Part shown: positions 1 to 6,864 of the stretch, piece by piece
Numbering within the stretch: position 1 is the stretch's first letter
How the letters are laid out: every line of letters starts with the position of its first letter
NCBI GenBank assembly: GCA_903896585.1
Contig: CAITYI010000275.1
Span: forward strand, 1-10,975
DNA from: an uncultured bacterium
GTDB taxonomy: Bacteria > Actinomycetota > Actinomycetes > S36-B12
DNA length: 10,975 nt
Direction of reading: 5' to 3'
Position numbers and translations under genes: made by a program
The notes under the pieces: model-generated
Seen by the model: only the letters and a program-made list of their open reading frames with translations
Told to the model about the DNA's origin: nothing
Database searches by the model: none

Positions 1-2333
1 ATCACCCGGGTGCCGACACGATTTATTTAACATCCCTGTGGCGCAGCGGCGTGCAGGTAGGGCGGGCTGCCGAGAGTGTCTTTCCCGAAGGCGCCGCTAT
101 CGCATATCAACACTTTCCGGTGCAATCGAATTCGGATCTAGCGCAGGTGAAGCGTTACGGGAGTCGGAATGCTCGTGCCGCGTTCATTGCCCAGGAAATT
201 CGTACGGCACACATCGACCAGCACATTCCATGGCGATCCATGGCTGTCATTGGGCGCGCGACCTCGGATCTTCCTGCCATTATTCGCACGCTTACCCGAG
301 CGAACATTCCAGTGGTTGTTGGATCAGATGACATCCCGTTGGCAGAAGAATCCGCGGTAGCCGTCCTTCTGGCGTTATTGTGGGCGGCACTTTCGCCGGA
401 AAACACCAGCGCCCAAAGTGTGCACGATTTACTCACCGGCCCGCTGTGCGGCCTCGACGCCAGTGATCTTCGTCGACTAGGTCGAGCATTGCGCACCGAA
501 GATCGCAATACTTCATCAGCCCAACTGATCCGGCATCTCATCCTGCACGGCACCAAAAGTGATATCCCCACCGCGTTGAGTGGCAGAGGTCATTCAATGG
601 ACTCAGATATTGCCGTGCGAGTTATTCGGTTACAGGGGCTTATTCGTGAACTTCGCACCGATATTGCCAGGCAGGTTCCGGTACCTGATTTGCTGTGGCT
701 GGCGTGGACCGGAGGTAAAAAGTATGCACACGGTTGGCCGGAGAGATTGCGCACTTCCGCGCTCAATCATGGTGCGCATGCCCATCACGACCTCGACGCG
801 ATCATGGCATTTTTCGACACGGCAGACCGGTTCAGCTCCCGCGGTCGCACCGGTTTGAGTAGTTTTCTGTTGGCCTTGAAGGAACAGAAACTTCCGGCCG
901 AGCCCGTGGCGGCTCGGGGATTGCGGGCCGATGCCGTGCAGGTCATGACGGTGCACCACAGCAAAGGCCAACAATGGGATCGAGTGTGGATCACCGGACT
1001 CGAGGAAGGTGTTTGGCCGAACCTGGTAGTTCGTGGCAGCATCATGCACCCCGACGAAATAACCACCACCGGCGCTGGCACGGGAGCAAATCCAATTGCA
1101 TTGTTGCGTGAAGAACGAAATCTGTTTTATGTCGCCGCTACGCGTGCCCGGGAGCAGGTCACTTTTACGTGCATTGATCAAGGTGAGGAAGGCGGGGATC
1201 AACCCAGTCGCTTTATTCATGATCTGGTGCGCACCGGGGTATCAGATCAAGTGGTCAAAGGCTATCCCCGTTCGCATTCATCCTGGAGCGGTCTTGCGGC
1301 AGAGTTGAGATCTGTTCTTGCTGATCCGCAATCTTCGGATTCTCTCAAAACTGCAGCCGGGGAATTACTCCATGACATGGGTCCGACCGTGGGGCCGGAT
1401 ACTTGGTGGGGGCTTGCGGAGCTCACTAGATCAACGCGTCCTATTCGCCCCCGTGATCAGCCGCTACGCATGTCGGGGAGTTCCCTTGACTCCCTGATCG
1501 CCTGCCCCCTGAAGTGGTTTCTTGACAAGGAAGTCAAAGCACAGGTGTCTCGGGGTGCGGCCACCGCCTTTGGCAGCATTGTGCACGCAGTTGCCGAATA
1601 CGTGGCAAAAGGTGAAGTACCAGACAATATCGAAGCAATGCAGGCACTGATCAACAGTTCATGGCGCAATGTTGTTTATGAATCCCCTTGGCAATCCACG
1701 TCAGAACTCGCACACGCCCGCGAGGCCGCTGCCCGATTCCTTCGCTATCACCATCAATCAGATCGGGTGTATCTGGAAGCCGAGCAACTACTCACCACAG
1801 AAGTGAGTGTCACCACCCCAGCAGGGGAGGCAGACACCATTCTCCTCACCGGTTTTGTTGACCGAGTTGAACGCGATCCTTCTGGTCGACTCGTTGCCAT
1901 TGACCTCAAAAATATGAAGACGGCTGTACCGGCGGGAAAGATTCCCGAACATGGCCAGCTGGGTGTTTATCAACTCCTGTTGCAAGACCGGCAGTCCTCG
2001 GCAGTAGTGGAATCGAAGGAGAAAGCCGCAAGTGTTGATCCGGGTATTGGTGCCGCGTTGGTGCAATTGCGGGTCGAAGGCACGACCGGTATGCCGAAGG
2101 TTCAAGGCCAACCCGCTATTGATTTTGGCCAGTCGCCAACGTGGATTGAACAACGGCTAGGCGAGGCGGCCGAGATTATTCGCAATGAAAGCTTTATTCC
2201 CATACCTGGTGAAGAGTGCAGATTTTGCAGTTATCACAGTGTGTGTCCAACTAAGTCCGGCACCGTATTTCAACCCCTGCCACCAACAGATGAAAATCTA
2301 GCTGACCTTGCTGCAGGTGACTTACATGACTAA
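1..2333 (+). CDS. adnA: AdnA-like subunit of the AdnAB helicase-nuclease, 5' end cut by window
   Basis: This is a UvrD/Rep-type SF1 helicase fused to a C-terminal RecB/AddB-type PD-(D/E)XK nuclease. In mycobacteria AdnA pairs with AdnB to unwind and resect double-strand breaks. The frame is open from base 3, so the GTG at 51 is internal. About 776 residues are visible of the roughly 1050 usual for AdnA, and the Walker A and DEXX motifs lie outside the window. Visible in order are motif V (VMTVHHSKG, from 942), motif VI (EERNLFYVAATRAR, 1110-1151), the nuclease His (codon 1584), Asp of GFVD (1860), the D-L-K core (1902-1910) and QLGVYQ (from 1956). Four cysteines, one at 1503 and a C-x2-C-x5-C group at 2217, 2226 and 2244, bracket the nuclease as in 4Fe-4S nucleases of the AddB/Cas4 type. 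The stop overlaps the adnB start by 8 nt. The AdnA/AdnB assignment rests on order and architecture. Confidence 0.9.
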   Translation, partial: HPGADTIYLTSLWRSGVQVGRAAESVFPEGAAIAYQHFPVQSNSDLAQVKRYGSRNARAAFIAQEIRTAHIDQHIPWRSMAVIGRATSDLPAIIRTLTRANIPVVVGSDDIPLAEESAVAVLLALLWAALSPENTSAQSVHDLLTGPLCGLDASDLRRLGRALRTEDRNTSSAQLIRHLILHGTKSDIPTALSGRGHSMDSDIAVRVIRLQGLIRELRTDIARQVPVPDLLWLAWTGGKKYAHGWPERLRTSALNHGAHAHHDLDAIMAFFDTADRFSSRGRTGLSSFLLALKEQKLPAEPVAARGLRADAVQVMTVHHSKGQQWDRVWITGLEEGVWPNLVVRGSIMHPDEITTTGAGTGANPIALLREERNLFYVAATRAREQVTFTCIDQGEEGGDQPSRFIHDLVRTGVSDQVVKGYPRSHSSWSGLAAELRSVLADPQSSDSLKTAAGELLHDMGPTVGPDTWWGLAELTRSTRPIRPRDQPLRMSGSSLDSLIACPLKWFLDKEVKAQVSRGAATAFGSIVHAVAEYVAKGEVPDNIEAMQALINSSWRNVVYESPWQSTSELAHAREAAARFLRYHHQSDRVYLEAEQLLTTEVSVTTPAGEADTILLTGFVDRVERDPSGRLVAIDLKNMKTAVPAGKIPEHGQLGVYQLLLQDRQSSAVVESKEKAASVDPGIGAALVQLRVEGTTGMPKVQGQPAIDFGQSPTWIEQRLGEAAEIIRNESFIPIPGEECRFCSYHSVCPTKSGTVFQPLPPTDENLADLAAGDLHD
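2315..2320 (+). promoter_or_regulatory. Ribosome binding site of adnB inside the adnA 3' end
   Basis: An AGGTGA sequence ends 5 nt before the ATG at 2326. It favours that ATG over the in-frame TTG at 2308, which lies upstream of this site. It sits within the last codons of adnA, which fits translational coupling. Confidence 0.65.
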
Positions 2334-5300
2334 TCACACCGAATCCACTTCCCAGCAACTCACCTCCCAGCAACTCACCTCCCAGCAACTCACCAATGTA
2401 TTTGGGTTCAAACTTTCTGAACAGCAGTGGGATGCGGTTTCCAGCGGGCTTTCGCCCTCGGTAATGATTGCTGGCGCGGGCTCGGGGAAAACCACGTCCA
2501 TGTCGGCACGCATTGCCTGGCTAGTGGGTAGTGGCTACGTTAACCCGGAAAATATCTTGGGTCTCACTTTCACCACCAAAGCAACCGCGCAACTTCTAGA
2601 TTCAGCGCGATCCGCCATCAGTAAGCTGGCACGCTCCTTCCCTGACTTAGTGCCGGAGGAATCGGCTGACCCGGTGATTTCTACCTACAATTCATTTGCC
2701 GCTGGAATTGTCCGGGAGTTTGGGGCACTTTTAGGACGTGACTTCACCGCAGATGTCCTCAGTGAAGGCGCGCGGTACCAGCTTGCCTACCGGTTGGTGT
2801 GTTCTACCGACATTGACATGTCAGCAATCCATGTCACACCCGCATCCGTGACATCTTCCATGTTGTCACTCGATGGTGAACTGAGTGAATTAGCAATTGA
2901 ACCCTTTGAAATCCGCACCCACGACACCAAACTTCTTGACTACCTAAATTCGTTTAGTAAACACAATGACTCAACCCGACGAATGATTTCTGCAACCGGA
3001 TCCCGAATCGCCTTGAGTCGGTTAGTGGAGCAGTGGCGCGCGCTTAAGACTGAACGAGACCTCATGGAGTTTTCGGATCAAGTGCGACTTGCGCGCGAAA
3101 TCGTACAATCATTTCCAGACGTGGCAGCGACAATCCGTTCCCGCTTTTCCGTTGCACTGCTTGACGAATACCAAGACACATCTGTTAGCCAGCGTATTTT
3201 GCTTCAAGAGATCTTTAGTTCCGGATTTCCCCTGACGGCCGTCGGTGATCCCTGTCAGGCAATTTATGGTTGGCGCGGTGCGAGTGTTGCCAATATCAAT
3301 GACTTCACCGAACATTTCCCCTTGCCTGAGCTCAAACCCTCGCCGGTCTTTAAGCTGTCCAAAAATCGGCGATCGGGTGTCAAAATTTTAGAAGCTGCAA
3401 ACATTATTTCGCAGCCACTCCGAGTAGAGCACCCACATGTTGACATTTTGGAGGCTGATCGAGACCACCCAGGGTTTTTAACACTGGCGCTCTTCGAAAC
3501 CGCTGAACAGGAAGTTGAATGGATGGCGGATCGAATTGCCCAACAGCACACTGGATTAAAAGACTCCGAAGATATTGCGGTTTTGTCTCCGACCACTTCC
3601 TATTTAATCCGCATGCGCGACCTACTGCGAGCCCGCAACATTCCAGTGCAATTACATAGTTCCGCTGACCTGCTTGCCGAACCAATTGTCATGGATCTGC
3701 AGTCTTTGTTGACCGTGGTGCATGAACCCACCGCCAACCCGGAGTTCCTTCGTTGGGCAACAGGCGTGCGGTTCCGCATCGGTGCCCGGGACATTGCGGC
3801 GTTGGGCAAGCGAGCCGCTGAGATCTCAGCCACAGAGTCTGGTCGTCGAGCGGAGAATGTGGAACAGGCACTGGCTGAAGCGGTCGATGGAATTGATTCT
3901 GTTGACATCAATTCCATCTCCGACGCCCTTTTTGACTTGGGCGATCCCGCCCAGTACTCATCCGAAGCATTCCGGCGATTCACGCGCATGGCTGAAATTA
4001 TTCGGGAGTTGCGTTCGCTTACCGGCTTGCCGTTGGTTGAGCTGATCGTCACCGCCTCCCGGCTCAGCGGCGTTGATATTCAAAGCCAGATTCACATTGG
4101 CTCAGACAGCGAACATATTGCCGTGAACGCATTTATTGATCTCGCTACCGATTTCACCGATGCCGATGGACGCGTATCTTTGGGCGCATTCCTCGAACGG
4201 CTAGCAGACATCAAGCGGTTTGACATTGATATTGACTTTGAGCAGCCCGTTGATTCTCGGGCAGTTCAGCTCTTCACCGTTTACAAAGCTAAGGGTCTGG
4301 AATTTACCCACGTCTACATCCCCAATATGACAAAAGACAGCTTCCCCGGTGGGCGTAAGGCCCGAAATTGGACTACCGATGCCAGCATGGTGCCGTGGCC
4401 TACTCGCAAGGATGCACCCCAAGAATTGGCCAACTTCCCGGATTACGACACATTTAATTGGCCGGCTCGAGTACACAAGGAAGAGTATCTGGGTCATTTT
4501 GCCGCCTATCGGGAACGTGACAGCGATCGCTTGGCGTACGTTGCAGTGACAAGGGCCAAAGATTCACTGACCATCACTTCAAGCTGGTGGGGATTCGGCC
4601 ACAAAAAACCACGTGGTCCGCACCGATACCTGCAGCAGATCCACGATCATTTTGTTGGCCTAGACATCGAGATTCCCGTGTGGGTTAGCGCACCCGGAGA
4701 GGAACGCCTGGCGGTTGCAGATAGTGACATCGACACCGGTTGGCCAGAAGTCGTCCCGGAGCCCATTGTGCGTTCCCTGCGGGAACAGGCTGAGTATGTC
4801 GAAGCGCCGCCCGAGAGCACAGATCTCACTGCAATGGAATCTGCGCAGGTAGCGCAATGGCAGCAGTCCCTCACCAGATTGCGCGAGGAATATTCTCGGC
4901 GTTATTCCGATGTCAAGAGAGTCCCGCTGCCCGCAAGTCTGGGTGCCAGCACCATGATGCGGGCTTTGCGCGAACCAGAGGAGTTGGCCAAGGATTTGGC
5001 TCGACCCATGCCACGTCGATCCAGTATGGTGGCAAATAAGGGAACACTCGTTCATGCACTCATCGAAGAACACTATTCACCGCGTGCCCTCTTTGATCCC
5101 GATGACCTCTTTGAATTAAATGATGTCGGAAGTGAAGCGGAAGTTTCAGATATCTCCGATTCCGAGATCGATCGGTTGCGGCAGGCATTTCTCACCACGA
5201 GGTTTGCCAACATGCAACCGGTGGCGGTAGAGCAGGCGTTCTCGATCAGCCTTGGGGGGATGCCGGTCACCGGGTACATCGATGCAATATTTCAAGTTGA

Positions 5301-5505
5301 TGGGCGTTATCTGGTGGTTGACTGGAAAACCGGAACCTCTGCCCACTTAGATCCCATGCAGTTAGCCATCTACCGGCTTGCCTGGTCTCGCCTGGCCAAT
5401 GTTGACTGGCAGGAAGTGGATACCTGTTTTGTCATGCTTGCCGAAGGTATTGAGGTCACCCCCGATACGGATTCCCTCGTACGTCAGTTACTCGATCAAC
5501 GTTAG
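2326..5505 (+). CDS. adnB: AdnB-like subunit of the AdnAB helicase-nuclease
   Basis: A complete 1059-residue SF1 helicase with a C-terminal RecB-type nuclease, close to the 1050-1100 usual for AdnB, which is the lead ATPase in the mycobacterial complex. Motifs: Walker A GAGSGKTT (Lys55), DEYQD (280-284), VGDPCQ (306-311), KNRRS for motif IV (346-350), TVYKAKGLEF for motif V (651-660) and YVAVTRAK for motif VI (738-745). The nuclease shows His910 (GTLVHA), Asp986 (GYIDAIF), Asp999 and Lys1001 (DWKTG), and Gln1012/Tyr1016 (QLAIY), so both the motor and the nuclease look intact. It lacks the four-cysteine set seen in AdnA. The ATG overlaps the adnA stop by 8 nt. The N-terminus before the helicase core carries three tandem copies of SQQLT (residues 9-23). 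Confidence 0.93.
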   Translation: MTNHTESTSQQLTSQQLTSQQLTNVFGFKLSEQQWDAVSSGLSPSVMIAGAGSGKTTSMSARIAWLVGSGYVNPENILGLTFTTKATAQLLDSARSAISKLARSFPDLVPEESADPVISTYNSFAAGIVREFGALLGRDFTADVLSEGARYQLAYRLVCSTDIDMSAIHVTPASVTSSMLSLDGELSELAIEPFEIRTHDTKLLDYLNSFSKHNDSTRRMISATGSRIALSRLVEQWRALKTERDLMEFSDQVRLAREIVQSFPDVAATIRSRFSVALLDEYQDTSVSQRILLQEIFSSGFPLTAVGDPCQAIYGWRGASVANINDFTEHFPLPELKPSPVFKLSKNRRSGVKILEAANIISQPLRVEHPHVDILEADRDHPGFLTLALFETAEQEVEWMADRIAQQHTGLKDSEDIAVLSPTTSYLIRMRDLLRARNIPVQLHSSADLLAEPIVMDLQSLLTVVHEPTANPEFLRWATGVRFRIGARDIAALGKRAAEISATESGRRAENVEQALAEAVDGIDSVDINSISDALFDLGDPAQYSSEAFRRFTRMAEIIRELRSLTGLPLVELIVTASRLSGVDIQSQIHIGSDSEHIAVNAFIDLATDFTDADGRVSLGAFLERLADIKRFDIDIDFEQPVDSRAVQLFTVYKAKGLEFTHVYIPNMTKDSFPGGRKARNWTTDASMVPWPTRKDAPQELANFPDYDTFNWPARVHKEEYLGHFAAYRERDSDRLAYVAVTRAKDSLTITSSWWGFGHKKPRGPHRYLQQIHDHFVGLDIEIPVWVSAPGEERLAVADSDIDTGWPEVVPEPIVRSLREQAEYVEAPPESTDLTAMESAQVAQWQQSLTRLREEYSRRYSDVKRVPLPASLGASTMMRALREPEELAKDLARPMPRRSSMVANKGTLVHALIEEHYSPRALFDPDDLFELNDVGSEAEVSDISDSEIDRLRQAFLTTRFANMQPVAVEQAFSISLGGMPVTGYIDAIFQVDGRYLVVDWKTGTSAHLDPMQLAIYRLAWSRLANVDWQEVDTCFVMLAEGIEVTPDTDSLVRQLLDQR
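2350..2394 (+). repeat. Three perfect 15-bp tandem repeats inside adnB (SQQLT x3)
   Basis: The unit TCCCAGCAACTCACC occurs three times without mismatch at 2350-2364, 2365-2379 and 2380-2394. Being 15 bp long it stays in frame and encodes SQQLT three times, in the tail between the start codon and the helicase core. The identity at synonymous positions suggests recent slippage or duplication, or a purifying mechanism; an assembly artefact is also possible. Confidence 0.95.
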
Positions 5506-5552
5506 TTTTTCTCCTCAGCCCACGAGAGCCTCGCTTATTTTCTCGGTTGGGG

Positions 5553-5558
5553 TAGGTT
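5553..5558 (+). promoter_or_regulatory. Possible -10 element for nudC in the adnB-nudC gap
   Basis: The 61-bp gap 5506-5566 holds TAGGTT, a match to the actinobacterial TANNNT -10 pattern, ending 9 nt before the nudC ATG. No convincing -35 is seen at the expected distance. A purine-rich GGGGTAGG stretch (5549-5556) overlaps it and could instead be a distant ribosome binding site, so the region is ambiguous. Confidence 0.2.
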
Positions 5559-5566
5559 CAGCACCA

Positions 5567-6511
5567 ATGTCTACGTCCCCGCTGCTGGAAGATTTAGCGC
5601 TGGCCCGCTCCACTGTCGATCGCAGTGCTCACTTTCGCAAGGACAGTGAAGCCATGTCGCGCGCCTGGGCTGATACTTCTTCGCGCGTGCTTCCGGTCTA
5701 CCGAGGGAGTGCCTCAACCACTCCCGAGAATGAACTCAGGTACTTGCCAACCGCAGCGATCGCAGCGAACACGCCGGTGGCCTTTTTGGGATGCGAGTCG
5801 GGGGTCTGGTACTTCTGTGCTTTTGTCGATCAGGAATTTGTTGATCAGCATGACCCAGAATCTTGGCGGAATCTGAGAGTTATTGGAGCTGTGCTCAATG
5901 CCCGCGATGCGGGATTATTGGTGACCGGTGTTGCATTGGCGAATTGGCATGAGACGCACACCCACTGCCCCCGGTGTGGTATTCACACATCCGTCACGGA
6001 TGCCGGCTGGACGCGAACCTGTCCAGCCGACAACTCGGTACATTTCCCCCGAACCGACCCCGCAGTCATCATGTTGATCACCGATCATCAGGACCGCGCA
6101 TTATTGGCTCGGCAGGTCAGATGGCAGCCTGGGTGGCTTTCGGTACTGGCTGGGTTTGTTGAATCAGGGGAGTCCGCCGAGGCTGCGGTAGTGCGCGAAA
6201 CTGCCGAAGAAGCTGGAGTCGAGGTTAACCCGCAGACGGTGCAATATCTGGGCAGCCAACCCTGGCCCTTTCCCAATTCACTGATGCTCGGTTATCAAGC
6301 ACGAGCCAGTTCGAAGTATTCCTTGGAGGCTCGCATTGACCTAACGGTCGATGGTGAGGAAATTGCACATGCTCAGTGGTTTAGTCGAAGTGAGTTAATT
6401 GATGCCTCTAGGGCGAAAGAAATCCACCTACCCCCGCCCATCAGCATTGCCCACCGGTTAATTGTTCATTGGTTGGGGGAGCCGCTGCCGCGGGAGAGTG
6501 CATTCCGGTAA
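5567..6511 (+). CDS. nudC: NudC-type NAD(H) pyrophosphatase (Nudix hydrolase)
   Basis: Hydrolyses NADH/NAD+ to nicotinamide mononucleotide and AMP, and in known members removes NAD caps from RNA. Starting at the ATG at 5567 gives 314 residues, near the 313 I recall for mycobacterial NudC; the frame is open further upstream into adnB, but that part has no family character. A full Nudix box lies at 196-218 (GFVESGE, then RETAEEAGV), followed by SQPWPFPNS (230-238), the signature of NADH pyrophosphatases. A zinc-ribbon-like segment precedes it with Cys134, Cys137 and Cys152, but the expected fourth Cys is missing (CPAD). It lies 61 bp after adnB on the same strand and converges on the mycoredoxin gene across 26 bp with no strong terminator hairpin. 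The residue counterpart of the fourth Cys in close relatives is not known to me. Confidence 0.93.
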   Translation: MSTSPLLEDLALARSTVDRSAHFRKDSEAMSRAWADTSSRVLPVYRGSASTTPENELRYLPTAAIAANTPVAFLGCESGVWYFCAFVDQEFVDQHDPESWRNLRVIGAVLNARDAGLLVTGVALANWHETHTHCPRCGIHTSVTDAGWTRTCPADNSVHFPRTDPAVIMLITDHQDRALLARQVRWQPGWLSVLAGFVESGESAEAAVVRETAEEAGVEVNPQTVQYLGSQPWPFPNSLMLGYQARASSKYSLEARIDLTVDGEEIAHAQWFSRSELIDASRAKEIHLPPPISIAHRLIVHWLGEPLPRESAFR

Positions 6512-6537
6512 TCACGAGCAATCAGCGGTTTGGTTAT

Positions 6538-6810
6538 TTATAACTGTTCGATCTTGGCAATGACCTCGGCAATGGGTGGGTTGGTCAAAGTTGAGCCATC
6601 GGAGAATTTCAGGGTGGGAACAACTTCATTGCCCCCATTAATTGATGCCACAAAAGCCGCTGAATCTGGGTCAACCTCGATATCCACTTCAGTGTATTCA
6701 ATGCCGGCGCGTTGCATTTGGGCCTTGAGTCGCTGGCAATAGCCACACCACACCGTGCTGTACATGATGACGGGCGATACCTCGGGGTCAATGTCAAGTG
6801 CATTGTTCAC
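6538..6810 (-). CDS. mrx1: Mycoredoxin-1-like glutaredoxin
   Basis: A 90-residue thioredoxin-fold protein with the active site WCGYC (Cys22, Cys25), cis-Pro in VVPT (Pro65) and the segment SDGSTLTNPP (70-79), closely matching mycobacterial mycoredoxin-1 as I remember it. Mycoredoxins reduce mycothiolated proteins in the cytosol using mycothiol. The predicted start is GTG at 6810; the later in-frame ATG (residue 16) would remove most of the first beta strand, so GTG is preferred. There is no Shine-Dalgarno sequence in front of it, but a TAGGCT box lies with its last base 7 nt from the start base, suggesting a leaderless mRNA. It is divergent from uvrD2 and convergent with nudC; I recall the same orientation in M. 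tuberculosis (Rv3198A). Confidence 0.92.
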   Translation of the reverse strand: MNNALDIDPEVSPVIMYSTVWCGYCQRLKAQMQRAGIEYTEVDIEVDPDSAAFVASINGGNEVVPTLKFSDGSTLTNPPIAEVIAKIEQL

Positions 6811-6864
6811 AGCACAAGCCTATGGGGATTCGTGATTGTCGGCGCAGCGTGTCAAGATCTGCTC
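6811..6864. promoter_or_regulatory. Divergent promoter region between mrx1 and uvrD2
   Basis: This 54-bp gap must hold the start signals of both genes. On the minus strand TAGGCT (6817-6822) ends exactly 7 nt before the mrx1 GTG. On the plus strand CAAGAT (6853-6858) ends exactly 7 nt before the uvrD2 ATG. A perfect TTGACA on the minus strand (6850-6855) is too far (27 bp) from TAGGCT to be its usual -35. Neither gene has a clear Shine-Dalgarno sequence, so both may be leaderless. The boxes are inferred from short matches. Confidence 0.45.

Noticed and set aside
630..1220. A 196-codon open frame on the minus strand within adnA
   Set aside because: It is antisense to well-conserved helicase motifs, has no recognisable domain and fits a shadow frame.
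3600..4052. A 150-codon open frame on the minus strand within adnB
   Set aside because: Low-complexity Ser/Arg/Ala composition typical of a shadow of the true coding strand.
1..5505. A phage-defence or Cas4-like system, suggested by the helicase plus Fe-S nuclease
   Set aside because: The paired architecture, length, overlap and neighbours all fit the housekeeping AdnAB resection complex, and no defence genes or CRISPR repeats are present.
5523..5545. CGAG-AGC-CTCG and alternative CGAGA...TCTCG stems after adnB as a terminator or attenuator
   Set aside because: The stems are only 4-5 bp and the following sequence is not a clean T-tract; likely chance.
5378..5566. Longer nudC reading frame starting upstream within adnB
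   Set aside because: The extra 63 residues overlap adnB in another frame, show no NudC character, and the ATG at 5567 gives the expected family length.
6533..6544. GTTAT-TT-ATAAC inverted repeat at the nudC/mrx1 junction as a bidirectional terminator
   Set aside because: Five-bp, A/T-rich arms with a 2-nt loop cannot form a stable hairpin, and part of it lies in the mrx1 stop region.
6712..6864. Longer uvrD2 reading frame starting inside the mrx1 gene
   Set aside because: It would overlap mrx1 antisense; the ATG at 6865 gives the family length of about 700 residues.
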